Below are positions 1 to 7,717 of a DNA stretch of 64,000 bases, one piece after another. The stretch comes from Thiothrix litoralis (GTDB lineage: Bacteria > Pseudomonadota > Gammaproteobacteria > Thiotrichales > Thiotrichaceae): the NCBI RefSeq assembly GCF_017901135.1, contig NZ_CP072801.1, positions 3,407,501 to 3,471,500 on the forward strand. Direction: 5' to 3'. Under the pieces are notes generated by a model. It searched no databases. It had not been told where the DNA came from and was given only the letters and a program-made list of their open reading frames with translations. A program made the translations under genes and the position numbers. The stretch's first letter is position 1, and every line of letters begins with the position of its first letter.

Positions 1-543
1 CTTTCTGCCAACAAGCCACTGAAAACCCCTGAAGATGCCAAGGGGCTGAAATTCCGCATCCAGACCTCTGATGTGCTGGCAGCGCAGTTTGAGGCCGTCG
101 GTGGCGTGCCGGTCAAAAAGCCGTTTTCCGAAGTCTTCACCCTGATGCAAACCAAGGCGATTGACGGTTCTGAAAACCCTTGGTCCAACATCTACTCCAA
201 GAAATTCCACGAAGTGCAGAGCGACATTACCGAGTCTGACCACGGCGTACTCGACTACATGGTCATTACCTCCTCCGAATTCTGGGATGGCTTGGATGAA
301 GATGTGCGTACTGCACTGAAAAAGGATATGGATGAAGCAGTCACTTACGGCAACGAAATGTCCGTCAAAAAAGCTGACGAAGACAAGCAAGCGATCATTG
401 ATAGCAAGCGTTCCACCGTTTACACCCTGACCGCCGAAGAGCGCCAGAAGTGGGTCGATGCGATGAAGCCGGTGTGGGACAAGTTCAAGGACACCATCGG
501 TGCGGATTTGATCGACAAAGCGTTGAAGGCTAACGAGGGGTAG
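1..543 (+). CDS. dctP: TRAP transporter periplasmic solute-binding subunit DctP, 5' end missing
   Basis: The open frame runs in from the left edge of the window, so only the last 180 codons are present. The piece matches the C-terminal lobe of DctP-type binding proteins: KTPEDAKGLKFRIQ, then GGVPV, then the QTKAIDGSENP stretch that precedes the ligand-contacting region. DctP captures a carboxylate in the periplasm and hands it to the DctQM membrane unit. It is followed after 80 bases by dctQ and dctM, the standard order. The start, signal peptide and ligand-fixing Arg lie outside the window, so the substrate cannot be named. The nearby lactate genes are suggestive only. Confidence 0.93.
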   Translation, partial: LSANKPLKTPEDAKGLKFRIQTSDVLAAQFEAVGGVPVKKPFSEVFTLMQTKAIDGSENPWSNIYSKKFHEVQSDITESDHGVLDYMVITSSEFWDGLDEDVRTALKKDMDEAVTYGNEMSVKKADEDKQAIIDSKRSTVYTLTAEERQKWVDAMKPVWDKFKDTIGADLIDKALKANEG

Positions 544-553
544 CCGGGAAAAG

Positions 554-577
554 CCTCTCCCCTGATCGGGGGAGAGG
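554..577 (+). terminator. Intercistronic hairpin between dctP and dctQ
   Basis: A perfect 9-base inverted repeat (CCTCTCCCC / GGGGAGAGG) with a 6-base loop starts 10 bases after the dctP stop and is followed by GTTTCTCTTT. It probably acts as a partial terminator or an mRNA stabiliser, giving more binding protein than membrane subunits, as is common in binding-protein operons. Confidence 0.6.
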
Positions 578-623
578 TTTCTCTTTACGTGAGGGGTATT
601 TAGGGAGAGGAGGGAGAACGTCA

Positions 624-1160
624 ATGCTCAAGATCATTCACCGTCTCGAAGAAAACATCATTGCACTGCTGCTGGTTGGCATGACGTTGCTGGTGTTCGT
701 CGAGACTATTTTGCGTTTCGGTTTCGGCATGGGGCTGATGTGGTCAGAGGAACTGACCTTGCATCTATCCGCGTGGATGGTGCTGTTTGGCGCATCCTAT
801 GGCCTACGGGTCGGGGCGCATATCGGCGTCGACTTTCTGGTTAAAAAGTTTTCGGAAGAGACCCAGCGCATTATCGGCCTGATCATGGTCGCGGCGGCGT
901 TGGTGTATTGCATCCTGTTCATGTATGGCGCGTGGGAATATCTGGGCAAGATTTATAAGGTAGGCATTGAGCTGAACGATATGTCTATCAAGAAGTGGCA
1001 GGCTCACAGCATCCTGCTGGTCGGTTTCCTGCTGATCGGAATTCGCCTGATCGAAATCGGTATACGGATGTGGCGCTATGAACAGACCATGATCAGTATG
1101 CACGATGAAGCCAAAGAAGTATTGGAACTGCAAAAAGAAGCCGTGGGAGGTTTGAAATGA
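624..1160 (+). CDS. dctQ: TRAP transporter small membrane subunit DctQ
   Basis: 178 residues, the normal size for the four-helix small subunit of tripartite ATP-independent periplasmic transporters. Hydrophobic helices lie at about residues 12-33, 48-66, 89-110 and 131-150. The charged RLEENI segment at the N-terminus and the WSEELT motif after helix 1 are typical of the family. A purine-rich AGGAGGGAG ribosome binding site precedes the ATG. It overlaps dctM by 4 bases (ATGA), indicating translational coupling in one operon. Confidence 0.92.
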   Translation: MLKIIHRLEENIIALLLVGMTLLVFVETILRFGFGMGLMWSEELTLHLSAWMVLFGASYGLRVGAHIGVDFLVKKFSEETQRIIGLIMVAAALVYCILFMYGAWEYLGKIYKVGIELNDMSIKKWQAHSILLVGFLLIGIRLIEIGIRMWRYEQTMISMHDEAKEVLELQKEAVGGLK

Positions 1161-2566
1161 CCATTGCCTTCCTATTTATCCTGCTGTTTGCGCTGATCTT
1201 CTTCGGAATGCCAATTGCCATTTCCTTGGGTTTGGCGAGTATCACCACCATCCTGCTGTTTTCGCACGACTCGCTGGGGTCGATTGCGCTGAAGTTTTTT
1301 GAATCACAGTCGGGTCACTATACTTTGCTGGCGATTCCATTTTTCATCCTGTCATCCGCATTCCTTTCCACGGGTGGGGTCGCACGGCGTTTGATTGATT
1401 TTGCGATTGCCGCTATCGGGCATGTGCGCGGCGGGCTGGCGATGGCCTCGGTACTGGCGTGTATGTTGTTTGCGGCGGTTTCCGGTTCTTCCCCTGCCAC
1501 GGTCGCGGCCATTGGTGCAATCGTCATTACCGGCATGGTGCGGGCAGGTTATCCGATGGCGTTTGGCGCGGGTGTTATCACCACGGCCGGAACGCTGGGT
1601 ATTCTGATTCCGCCGTCCATCGTTATGCTGGTGTATTCCGCTGCAACGGAAGTATCAGCGGCGAAAATGTTTGAGGCAGGCTTTATCCCCGGCATCATGA
1701 TGGGCTTGTTACTGATGGTGGCTATCTACATCGTGGCGCGGGTGAAAAAACTGCCTGCGCAACCCTTCCCCGGTTTCCGCACCCTCCTAGTAACCGGCGG
1801 GCGGGCATTGGGTGGGATGATGCTGATCTTCATCGTACTGGGCGCTATTTACGGCGGGGTTGCCAGCCCGACGGAAGCGGCAGCAGTGGCGGCGGTGTAC
1901 GCTTTCCTGATTGCTGTTTACGGCTACCGTGACATTGGCCCGCTGAAAGGCAAGCCGTGGGTAAGCGAAGGCGAGAGCACTAGCGCTGCAATCATGCGTA
2001 ACCTGCTGTATTTCCCGCGTGCAATGGTGATGTCAGTCGGCGATCAGGAAGTGCGCAAGGTCATTATGGATGCGGCGAAAGTGAGCATCATGTTGCTGTT
2101 CATTATCGGTAACGCGATGTTGTTTGCGCACGTACTGACTACCGAACGGATTCCGCACCACATTGCTGAAACGATTGTGGGCTGGGGATTACCGGCTTGG
2201 GGTTTCCTGATCATCGTCAACCTGTTGCTATTGGCGGCGGGGAATTTCATGGAGCCTTCTGCGATTCTGCTGATCATGGCGCCTATCCTGTTCCCGATTG
2301 CGGTCAAGTTGGGCATCGACCCGATTCACCTGGGCATCATTATGACGGTGAATATGGAAATAGGCATGTTGACGCCGCCGGTGGGCTTGAACTTGTTCGT
2401 CACGGCGGGGATTACCGGCAAAAGTATGGGCTGGGTCATTAAGGCATCGCTGCCTTGGACGCTGTTGCTGCTAGGCTTCTTGCTGCTGATCACATACGTT
2501 CCGCAGATTTCGCTGTGGTTGCCGGAATACCTGAACGAATTGCGTGGGTTCGCACCGGGTTCCTGA
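1157..2566 (+). CDS. dctM: TRAP transporter large permease subunit DctM
   Basis: 469 residues with about 12 hydrophobic segments. It shows DctM signatures such as GMPIAISLG near the N-terminus, SGSSPATVAAIG, the TAGTLGILIPPSI motif and the C-terminal EIGMLTPPVGLN motif. It is the Na+- or H+-coupled translocation subunit. At 469 residues it is somewhat longer than the usual 425-430. The extra length is a polar loop around residues 255-300 (GYRDIGPL to VGDQEV) between membrane segments. The start overlaps the dctQ stop. Confidence 0.94.
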   Translation: MTIAFLFILLFALIFFGMPIAISLGLASITTILLFSHDSLGSIALKFFESQSGHYTLLAIPFFILSSAFLSTGGVARRLIDFAIAAIGHVRGGLAMASVLACMLFAAVSGSSPATVAAIGAIVITGMVRAGYPMAFGAGVITTAGTLGILIPPSIVMLVYSAATEVSAAKMFEAGFIPGIMMGLLLMVAIYIVARVKKLPAQPFPGFRTLLVTGGRALGGMMLIFIVLGAIYGGVASPTEAAAVAAVYAFLIAVYGYRDIGPLKGKPWVSEGESTSAAIMRNLLYFPRAMVMSVGDQEVRKVIMDAAKVSIMLLFIIGNAMLFAHVLTTERIPHHIAETIVGWGLPAWGFLIIVNLLLLAAGNFMEPSAILLIMAPILFPIAVKLGIDPIHLGIIMTVNMEIGMLTPPVGLNLFVTAGITGKSMGWVIKASLPWTLLLLGFLLLITYVPQISLWLPEYLNELRGFAPGS

Positions 2567-2595
2567 TGTTGTAAGACTTTCTTTTTGTGTGGTTT

Positions 2596-2625
2596 GCGCC
2601 TGTATCTTCATGGTCAGGCGCTGTT
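2596..2625 (+). terminator. Terminator-like hairpin after dctM
   Basis: Inverted repeat GCGCCTG (2596-2602) / CAGGCGC (2615-2621) followed by TGTTTT. It lies between dctM and the universal stress gene, and its 7-base arms recur almost unchanged in the stronger terminator after the stress gene. It probably reduces, rather than abolishes, read-through. Confidence 0.5.
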
Positions 2626-2640
2626 TTATCCGAGGCTAGA

Positions 2641-3135
2641 ATGAACGAACTTAAACCTTTCAAGACCATCCTGTATGCCACCAATCTGGGCGACAGGATG
2701 CGCCCGGTGTTCCGCCATGCCCTCAATATGGCACGCATCCATCACGCCAAAATCATCATGCTGCACGCCGTCGCACCGATTGGCTCGACCGGGCAAGCGA
2801 TTTTGTCGATGTATTTGCCTGACAAGCAAGTGCACGACATCGAGCAGGAAAGCCTGAACCAGCTCATCGACACCATGCGCGAACGCCTGAAAAACTATTG
2901 CGCGGAAGAAGATGATTTCTGCAAGGACAAGGATTCGCTCATCGACAAAATTGTGGTCAGCCCCGGCAACCCTGCACACGTCATCAACCATTATGCGGAA
3001 GCGCACGCAGCGGATTTGATCGTGATTGGCAGCCATACCCGCCACGCCAATGATCACACCATGCTGGGTTCAACGGCGCGGACGGTGACGCAACATAGCA
3101 AGGTTCCGGTGTTGATTATTCCGAACGGGGAATAG
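2641..3135 (+). CDS. Universal stress protein (UspA family), TRAP-associated
   Basis: 164 residues from the ATG at 2641. A longer reading from an upstream GTG adds residues unlike the family, while NELKPFKTILYATNLG is the normal beginning. The C-terminal IVIGSHTR ... MLGSTARTV ... VPVLIIP segment matches the nucleotide-binding loop of the family (Gx2Gx9GS/T type). Usp genes next to TRAP operons are known, for example TeaD with the ectoine transporter TeaABC of Halomonas, where the protein binds ATP and modulates uptake. A similar role here is inference. Terminator-like hairpins flank the gene on both sides. Confidence 0.88.
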   Translation: MNELKPFKTILYATNLGDRMRPVFRHALNMARIHHAKIIMLHAVAPIGSTGQAILSMYLPDKQVHDIEQESLNQLIDTMRERLKNYCAEEDDFCKDKDSLIDKIVVSPGNPAHVINHYAEAHAADLIVIGSHTRHANDHTMLGSTARTVTQHSKVPVLIIPNGE

Positions 3136-3165
3136 TTTGTCTCTCTAGTTGTATTGTGGTACTTG

Positions 3166-3200
3166 CGCCTGTCAGACTCCTCGTCGGCAGGCGTTTTTTT
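3166..3200 (+). terminator. Rho-independent terminator after usp
   Basis: Stem CGCCTG (3166-3171) / CAGGCG (3188-3193) followed immediately by seven T. This is the end of the TRAP/usp transcription unit. Confidence 0.8.
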
Positions 3201-3455
3201 GTACAAAATAGCGTTATTTACCCTTATTTTGTGTCTAAGACTGGAAAAAATAACCCTTACTTTATCAGTTGTCGTGGCAAACGCTAGGGTCGATGGTGAT
3301 ACGGTTGTGTGTATTCATTCGCTATCCCTCATGTGCTTTTCAAAAAGCATACCATAATACTCAGTGGCTCATACGCACAGAACTAAGCCGCCCGTTGTTA
3401 CGGCAAATGCAGGCATGACTTGAATTCACGTAGCATGAAACTCCGCTATCCAATC
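3201..3455. other. Intergenic region with no recognisable gene
   Basis: About 250 bases between the usp terminator and the convergent toxin gene. It is relatively AT-rich at the left. The only open frame, of about 67 codons, has no family resemblance and no ribosome binding site. I see no RNA gene or repeat. Confidence 0.5.
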
Positions 3456-3974
3456 CTAAACACCATCGCCAAACCCATTTGCCCGCAAGTCGGCTATACG
3501 CACGATCATCGAACGGTTCGGGTCAAACGGGGTGTCTTCAAAACCCCAATGCTGGTAAAAGGTGCGGATGCTGTCATCTAATGGGTGGGTGATCATACAG
3601 GCACACCCGATTTGTTCGCTGATTTGCACCGCTGTCTTGAAGGCAAAGAATAGCAGTGATTTTGCCAGCCCTTGTCCTTGATAGTTCAGATCAACTGCCA
3701 GTTGCCCCAGTAGTACGGCGGGCACAGCTTCCGGGCGGTTACGCTGTTGGGCTTTGGGTAGGAATTCACGGCGGATTTCCGCAGCCGTTAGGGCAACAAA
3801 ACCGGCAATTTTACCTGTCTCGGTATCGCAAATGACATTGGTGCGCGAGATGCCGAATTGCTGGTTTTTCCACGCATGGCGTTGGAACCACGTATTCAGC
3901 GAAGGCTTGCCACAGTCAAAATCATTACGCTCATCGTCTTCCGCCAAGGGGCGGGGTTTGCTTATTTTTCCCAT
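3456..3974 (-). CDS. GNAT-family acetyltransferase toxin (TacT/AtaT type)
   Basis: 172 residues from the ATG at 3974, which overlaps the antitoxin by 13 bases. A longer reading would run deep into the antitoxin gene. It has a GNAT fold: the FDCGKPSLNTWF start typical of TacT-like toxins, the acetyl-CoA loop YQGQGLAKSLL, and FYQHWGFE with the conserved Tyr. Family members acetylate the amino group of charged aminoacyl-tRNAs and stop translation. Pairing with an RHH antitoxin directly upstream supports a type II toxin-antitoxin module. Which tRNA is targeted cannot be read from the sequence. Confidence 0.88.
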   Translation of the reverse strand: MGKISKPRPLAEDDERNDFDCGKPSLNTWFQRHAWKNQQFGISRTNVICDTETGKIAGFVALTAAEIRREFLPKAQQRNRPEAVPAVLLGQLAVDLNYQGQGLAKSLLFFAFKTAVQISEQIGCACMITHPLDDSIRTFYQHWGFEDTPFDPNRSMIVRIADLRANGFGDGV

Positions 3975-4225
3975 ACTGGCGTACTGGCGGCTAGGTGTTT
4001 CAGCGCAGAGATTTCTTTGGCGGGTGCATCGAGCCACGCTTCAAACTGCTCCCAAAGGGCGATGGGAATTTCGACGATACGTCGCTCCATGACTTCCAGT
4101 TCGGCAGATTCCACGGCTTTGCGGCGAATGAATTCGCTCAGGGTAGTGTGTGCCTGTTTGGCAGCAGTTTCCAGCAGGCTGCGTTCATTGTCGTTGACGC
4201 GGACGCTGAGTATGGAAGTGGACAT
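3962..4225 (-). CDS. RHH antitoxin of the TacA/DUF1778 family
   Basis: 87 residues from the ATG at 4225, preceded by GAGG at good spacing. The N-terminus, ILSVRVNDNERSLLETAA followed by LSEFIRRKAVE, is a ribbon-helix-helix DNA-binding domain of DUF1778. The C-terminal tail is the part expected to wrap the GNAT toxin. The antitoxin-first order with overlapping genes is the usual autoregulated layout. Confidence 0.88.
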   Translation of the reverse strand: MSTSILSVRVNDNERSLLETAAKQAHTTLSEFIRRKAVESAELEVMERRIVEIPIALWEQFEAWLDAPAKEISALKHLAASTPVWEK

Positions 4226-4240
4226 GGTGTGATCCTCGAT

Positions 4241-4264
4241 ATGCTTATTGTCATACAATAGCAT
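4241..4264 (-). promoter_or_regulatory. Probable autoregulatory operator of the GNAT toxin-antitoxin pair
   Basis: Perfect palindrome TATTGT-CAT-ACAATA (4246-4260), framed by ATGC and GCAT arms, sits 16 bases upstream of the antitoxin start, where RHH antitoxins normally bind. Seen directly; function inferred. Confidence 0.6.
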
Positions 4265-4321
4265 ACTTGGGATCGTTTTGTTGAGATCACCTAAACCATA
4301 GCTGTACTGAATTGACTTCCT

Positions 4322-4341
4322 CCCCTCCCTAAAAGAAGGGG
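4322..4341 (-). repeat. Subterminal hairpin at the tnpB 3' end of the element
   Basis: Imperfect palindrome CCCCTCCCT...AGGGG. In IS605-type elements this end is bound by TnpA and also forms the 3' part of the guide (omega) RNA transcribed through the end of tnpB. Confidence 0.6.
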
Positions 4342-4350
4342 ATTCCTAAT

Positions 4351-5502
4351 TCATCGAGAACAGGACAACGACACCGAAATGCCATCACCGCTAACATTCT
4401 CTCCAAAGGCTAACACCGCCAGTCCGGCGGCTAAAATGTTACGTGCTGCATTCACGTCACGGTCATGGGTTGCGCCACATTCGGGGCATTCCCAAGACCG
4501 CACGTCCAGCGGCATGTTTGCTTTCACGAAACCGCAGCCGTTACAGCGCTTGCTGGAAGGGAAGAACCTATCGATTTCGACATACGTCCTGCCTGCCCAG
4601 TTGGCTTTGTACGCCAGTTGGCGGGTAAATTCCCCCCAGCTTGCATCCGCAATGTGCTTGGCCAGTGTCGGGTTCTTAATCATGTTCTTCACGGCGAGGT
4701 TTTCAACGCAGATCACTTGGTTCTCGTTTATTAATCTGCGGGACAGTTTGTGCAAGTTGTCCGAACGACAATCGGAAATCTTCGCGTGAACACGGGCAAC
4801 TTTGCGTTTGGCTTTCAGCCGGTTCTTGCTGCCGCGTTTCTTCTTGGCAAGACGGCGTTGATACTTCGCCAGTTTAACCGCGTGTTGGGCGGTGTGGCGG
4901 GGATTGCCGGACTTAAAACCGTCAGAGGTGACGAACAAATCCTTGATGCCCACGTCGATGCCTGCCTTTTTGTCGGTGACGGGCAACAGCGTGGGTTCAA
5001 ATTCACACAAGCAAGACACGAAATAGCGTCCGGCCTGATCTTTGGAAACAGTAACGGTGGTGGGGTCAGCAGGAAGTGGTCGACTCCACTTGATGTTCAG
5101 CGGCGTAGCGCACTTCGCCAGTTTCAGTTCACCGTTGCGGAATGTAAAAGCACGGTAAGTAAATTCTGCCGACTGGCGATACTTTTTGGATTTGAAGACA
5201 GGGTATTTTGCCCTGCCCTCAAAAAAGTTCTTGAACGCGGTTTGTTGGTTCCGCAAGCATTGTTGCAGCGGAACACTGGAAACGTCGTTCAGAAAAAGCC
5301 GTTCGGGCAGTTTTTTGATGGCGGTCAATCGCGCATTAGCATCCAGGTAACTGACCTTTTCCTGAGTCTGATCGTAAGCATCCGTGCGGTAACGCAAGAT
5401 GCTGTTGTACACGTAACGCACACAACCAAACGTCTGCGCCAGCAACTTTTCTTGTTGCGGGTCTGGGTAAAACCGGAATTTGTAGGCGCGTTTCGTTGGC
5501 AT
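4351..5502 (-). CDS. tnpB: RNA-guided endonuclease TnpB, apparently intact
   Basis: 383 residues, full length for TnpB. RuvC-like catalytic residues are all visible: D183 in GIDVGIKD, E267 in VENLAV, and D349 in DRDVNAARN. A zinc finger is formed by C320/C323 and C339/C342. Full-length family members cut DNA guided by an RNA from the element's end and help the element persist at its site. This copy retains the AFKNFF segment (around residue 90) that the damaged relative at 54992-56095 has lost. There is no tnpA nearby, so it is an IS1341-like stand-alone arrangement. Confidence 0.93.
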   Translation of the reverse strand: MPTKRAYKFRFYPDPQQEKLLAQTFGCVRYVYNSILRYRTDAYDQTQEKVSYLDANARLTAIKKLPERLFLNDVSSVPLQQCLRNQQTAFKNFFEGRAKYPVFKSKKYRQSAEFTYRAFTFRNGELKLAKCATPLNIKWSRPLPADPTTVTVSKDQAGRYFVSCLCEFEPTLLPVTDKKAGIDVGIKDLFVTSDGFKSGNPRHTAQHAVKLAKYQRRLAKKKRGSKNRLKAKRKVARVHAKISDCRSDNLHKLSRRLINENQVICVENLAVKNMIKNPTLAKHIADASWGEFTRQLAYKANWAGRTYVEIDRFFPSSKRCNGCGFVKANMPLDVRSWECPECGATHDRDVNAARNILAAGLAVLAFGENVSGDGISVSLSCSR

Positions 5503-5645
5503 GACTCACAGTGTAGTCCATGCCGTGTTCGTTGTGCCTGTTTAACCAAAATAGCGTAAACGAAAAGAGGAGCGAGAACAGGGTCGGCTCCGCCGACGCG
5601 CTATCCCTCCCCGCCCTGAAGGACGGGGTATCTCGCGCAAGATGG

Positions 5646-6003
5646 ATGAAAATGCCTGACGTTGTGTTCAATCGGATATTTTGTCCTCCGTGCATCCCGC
5701 CATTCTTTGCATCCGTGCCTCAAACTTGAGTCATTAGATTTTTCGATAACAAGAAAATATAAGCAGATAAATAAAATTTAATTAAATTAATTTTTATTTG
5801 CACTACTATTTTTCTGTTAGTCTCAATGAAAGTACACCACCAAACAATCAAGGAAACTTATCATGGATATAGGTATTGCGGCATTAATGGATATGATCTA
5901 TCGGGACTTGACACTGCAATCTTCATAGCCAATGACAAAGAAAAAATAGTAAAATAAAAACTAGCACTGCCAAGAAAATCTGATTAGTCAGAATTCAAAT
6001 CAT
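5646..6003. other. AT-rich intergenic region
   Basis: About 350 bases between the tnpB element and dld. Positions 5735-5825 are strongly AT-rich (TTAATTAAATTAATTT and similar), unlike the neighbouring coding DNA. It holds one small open frame with a good ribosome binding site (listed separately) and a weak 5-base stem at 5979-5992 that could end dld transcription. Nothing else is recognisable. Confidence 0.5.
5863..5928 (+). CDS. Possible 21-residue small protein or leader peptide
   Basis: ATG at 5863 preceded by AAGGA at 8-9 bases. It encodes MDIGIAALMDMIYRDLTLQS plus one Ser, then TAG. It lies just downstream of an AT-rich, promoter-like stretch. No family is recognised, and such a short frame could be chance. 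The spacing of the ribosome binding site is the only positive evidence. Confidence 0.25.
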   Translation: MDIGIAALMDMIYRDLTLQSS

Positions 6004-7707
6004 TCAATTACAACAACTGCAACTCCTCTTATACTTCTCCATCTTCCCAATCCCCGGATTAAACGTATTGGTCGGGTCAAGCTGCTTATAAAACTCGCGT
6101 AAGCCGTTTTCCGCCTCGTACAAATGCCCGACATTGTGTTCCGCCGGATACTTCGCCCCACGTGAATCCAGCAGTTCCAGCATCGCCTTCTTCACCGCTT
6201 TCGCATCCGCGCCTTTTTTCAGGATGTAATCCTGATGGAAAACGTGGCACATGAAATGCCCGTAATACAGCGAATATTCAATCTGGCTACGAATGCTTTC
6301 TGGCAATTGTTCCACCCAGTCGCTGTCGTTGCGGCGTAAGGCAATATCCAGCGCCAACATCTCCCCGACCTTGTGGCTGTTGACGGTCTGGTAACGGATC
6401 GCCGCGCCCGCGACCGCAAAACGTTGCAAATAAGCTTTGCTAGCCTCGTCCGGCGTGCATTCAAAATACCCGCCGTCATTGGCCTTATCCGCAAAGAATT
6501 CCGGCAGGAACGCCTGCGCCTCGGCAATGCCGCCATCGCTCATTTTCAGGATCAGGTGATGTTCGTAACGGTCACGGAACGTCAGCAAACGCGCGGGCAA
6601 ATGCTGCGGAAACAAATGACTTGCGCCCTGCATTACCCGGTCACTGAGGTATTTCGGCAGTAACGGCAACTTATTCAAGGTCGCATCCGTGCGCCCCTTG
6701 AGGGCGAATAGTTTCGGCATCCAGTCAGTGCCCAGCTTTTCGATGGTGAGGAAGGTATCCTTGCCGTATTTTTCCGCGATATTGAAACTGTCGCGGTGCA
6801 TGTATTCGCCGACTTCCGGCACATTCTCAAAGCGGCTCAGGATGTGACGGCGCAAACGGGTCAGCACTTGCGGGTCATTCGTACCGATGTAAAAGCTCTG
6901 ATCCTGCTGCGCTACCGGGAACGTATCCAACCGCACCGCAAACACCGCCAGTTTCCCGGCACTGCCGCTGGCTTCGTACAAGCGACGCGGGTCAGCATTG
7001 AAGCGCGAAGGAATCGCGGAATCCACGTCGCGCAAGCGTTCGATATACTCGCGGTCGGAAGCCATTTTGCCGCCATCATCCACGCCTTCTTTCACAAAGT
7101 CGCCGGATGCCAGCCGGGTCAGCATGGTTTCCGGCGAATCGCCCAGCTCAATGCCCAGATGGTTGACCAGTTCCAGCTTGCCATCCGCCGTTACCCGCGC
7201 AAACAGTGCCAGCTCGGTATAAGCGGGGCCGCGTTTGACCAGTGCCCCGCCAGAATTATTCGCCACCCCGCCGACAATCGACGCCCCCAAACTGGAGGAG
7301 CCGATCACCGAATGTGGCGCTCGTTTGAGCGGCTTGAGCAGTTTTTCCAACTTGTGCAAGGTTGCACCGGGGAAACTCAGCACCTGCTCACCGCCATTCA
7401 ACAACACAATATCCGCCATCGCCAACGTATTGATCACCACCACTTCCCGGTCGTAATCCGCCCCGCTGGGGGTGGAACCTTCCGTCAGCCCGGTTTTGGC
7501 CGCCTGCATAATGATAATGGTGTTCGCCGCCACACAGGCTTCCAGTACGCGCCACAATTTCAGCAGCGAATCGGGGAACACCACTGCCAGCGCCGCACCA
7601 CTGCCGGAACGGAAGCCGGTGCGGTAATACTCGGTGCGGCGTTGCCCGGTGGTAACTTTATCCGCACCCACGATGCCTTGCAGGGTGGTAATCAAAGGAT
7701 GGTTCAT
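6004..7707 (-). CDS. dld: Quinone-dependent D-lactate dehydrogenase
   Basis: 567 residues, close to E. coli Dld (571). The N-terminal FAD-binding domain of the VAO/PCMH type shows KTGLTEGSTPSG and GSSSLGASIVGGVANNSGG. The C-terminal half matches the membrane-associated D-lactate dehydrogenase domain with conserved HHLILKMSDGG and AEHNVGHLYEA segments. It oxidises D-lactate to pyruvate and passes electrons to quinone at the inner membrane face. It lies 10 bases downstream of the lactate permease gene, so they form one operon. The very C-terminus (RSCSCCN) is unusually Cys-rich. Confidence 0.96.
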   Translation of the reverse strand: MNHPLITTLQGIVGADKVTTGQRRTEYYRTGFRSGSGAALAVVFPDSLLKLWRVLEACVAANTIIIMQAAKTGLTEGSTPSGADYDREVVVINTLAMADIVLLNGGEQVLSFPGATLHKLEKLLKPLKRAPHSVIGSSSLGASIVGGVANNSGGALVKRGPAYTELALFARVTADGKLELVNHLGIELGDSPETMLTRLASGDFVKEGVDDGGKMASDREYIERLRDVDSAIPSRFNADPRRLYEASGSAGKLAVFAVRLDTFPVAQQDQSFYIGTNDPQVLTRLRRHILSRFENVPEVGEYMHRDSFNIAEKYGKDTFLTIEKLGTDWMPKLFALKGRTDATLNKLPLLPKYLSDRVMQGASHLFPQHLPARLLTFRDRYEHHLILKMSDGGIAEAQAFLPEFFADKANDGGYFECTPDEASKAYLQRFAVAGAAIRYQTVNSHKVGEMLALDIALRRNDSDWVEQLPESIRSQIEYSLYYGHFMCHVFHQDYILKKGADAKAVKKAMLELLDSRGAKYPAEHNVGHLYEAENGLREFYKQLDPTNTFNPGIGKMEKYKRSCSCCN

Positions 7708-7717
7708 GGCTTTTGCC

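Larger units (their letters stand above)
4312..5645 (-). mobile_element. IS200/IS605-family element carrying only tnpB (IS1341-like)
   Basis: The element holds one gene, tnpB, between two subterminal imperfect hairpins. The tnpB-distal end hairpin is at 5609-5628 (CCCCG, CCT, GA, AGG, CGGGG). The end after tnpB has CCCCT...AGGGG at 4322-4341 followed by GTCAA on the minus strand. Both ends are nearly identical to those of the tnpA-containing element at 54958-56610. The right boundary is approximate (within about 10 bases), placed next to a TTCAT flank on the minus strand. It lacks tnpA, so movement would need a transposase in trans. Confidence 0.8.

Noticed and set aside
3154-3357. 67-codon frame after usp
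   Set aside because: It spans a strong terminator, lacks a ribosome binding site and resembles no family.
5691-5720. TGCATCC-N16-CGTGCCT on the plus strand, resembling the ECF promoter layout
   Set aside because: The -10 deviates from CGTA, there is no clear gene downstream except a doubtful 21-codon frame, and a tandem GCATCC repeat can explain the match.
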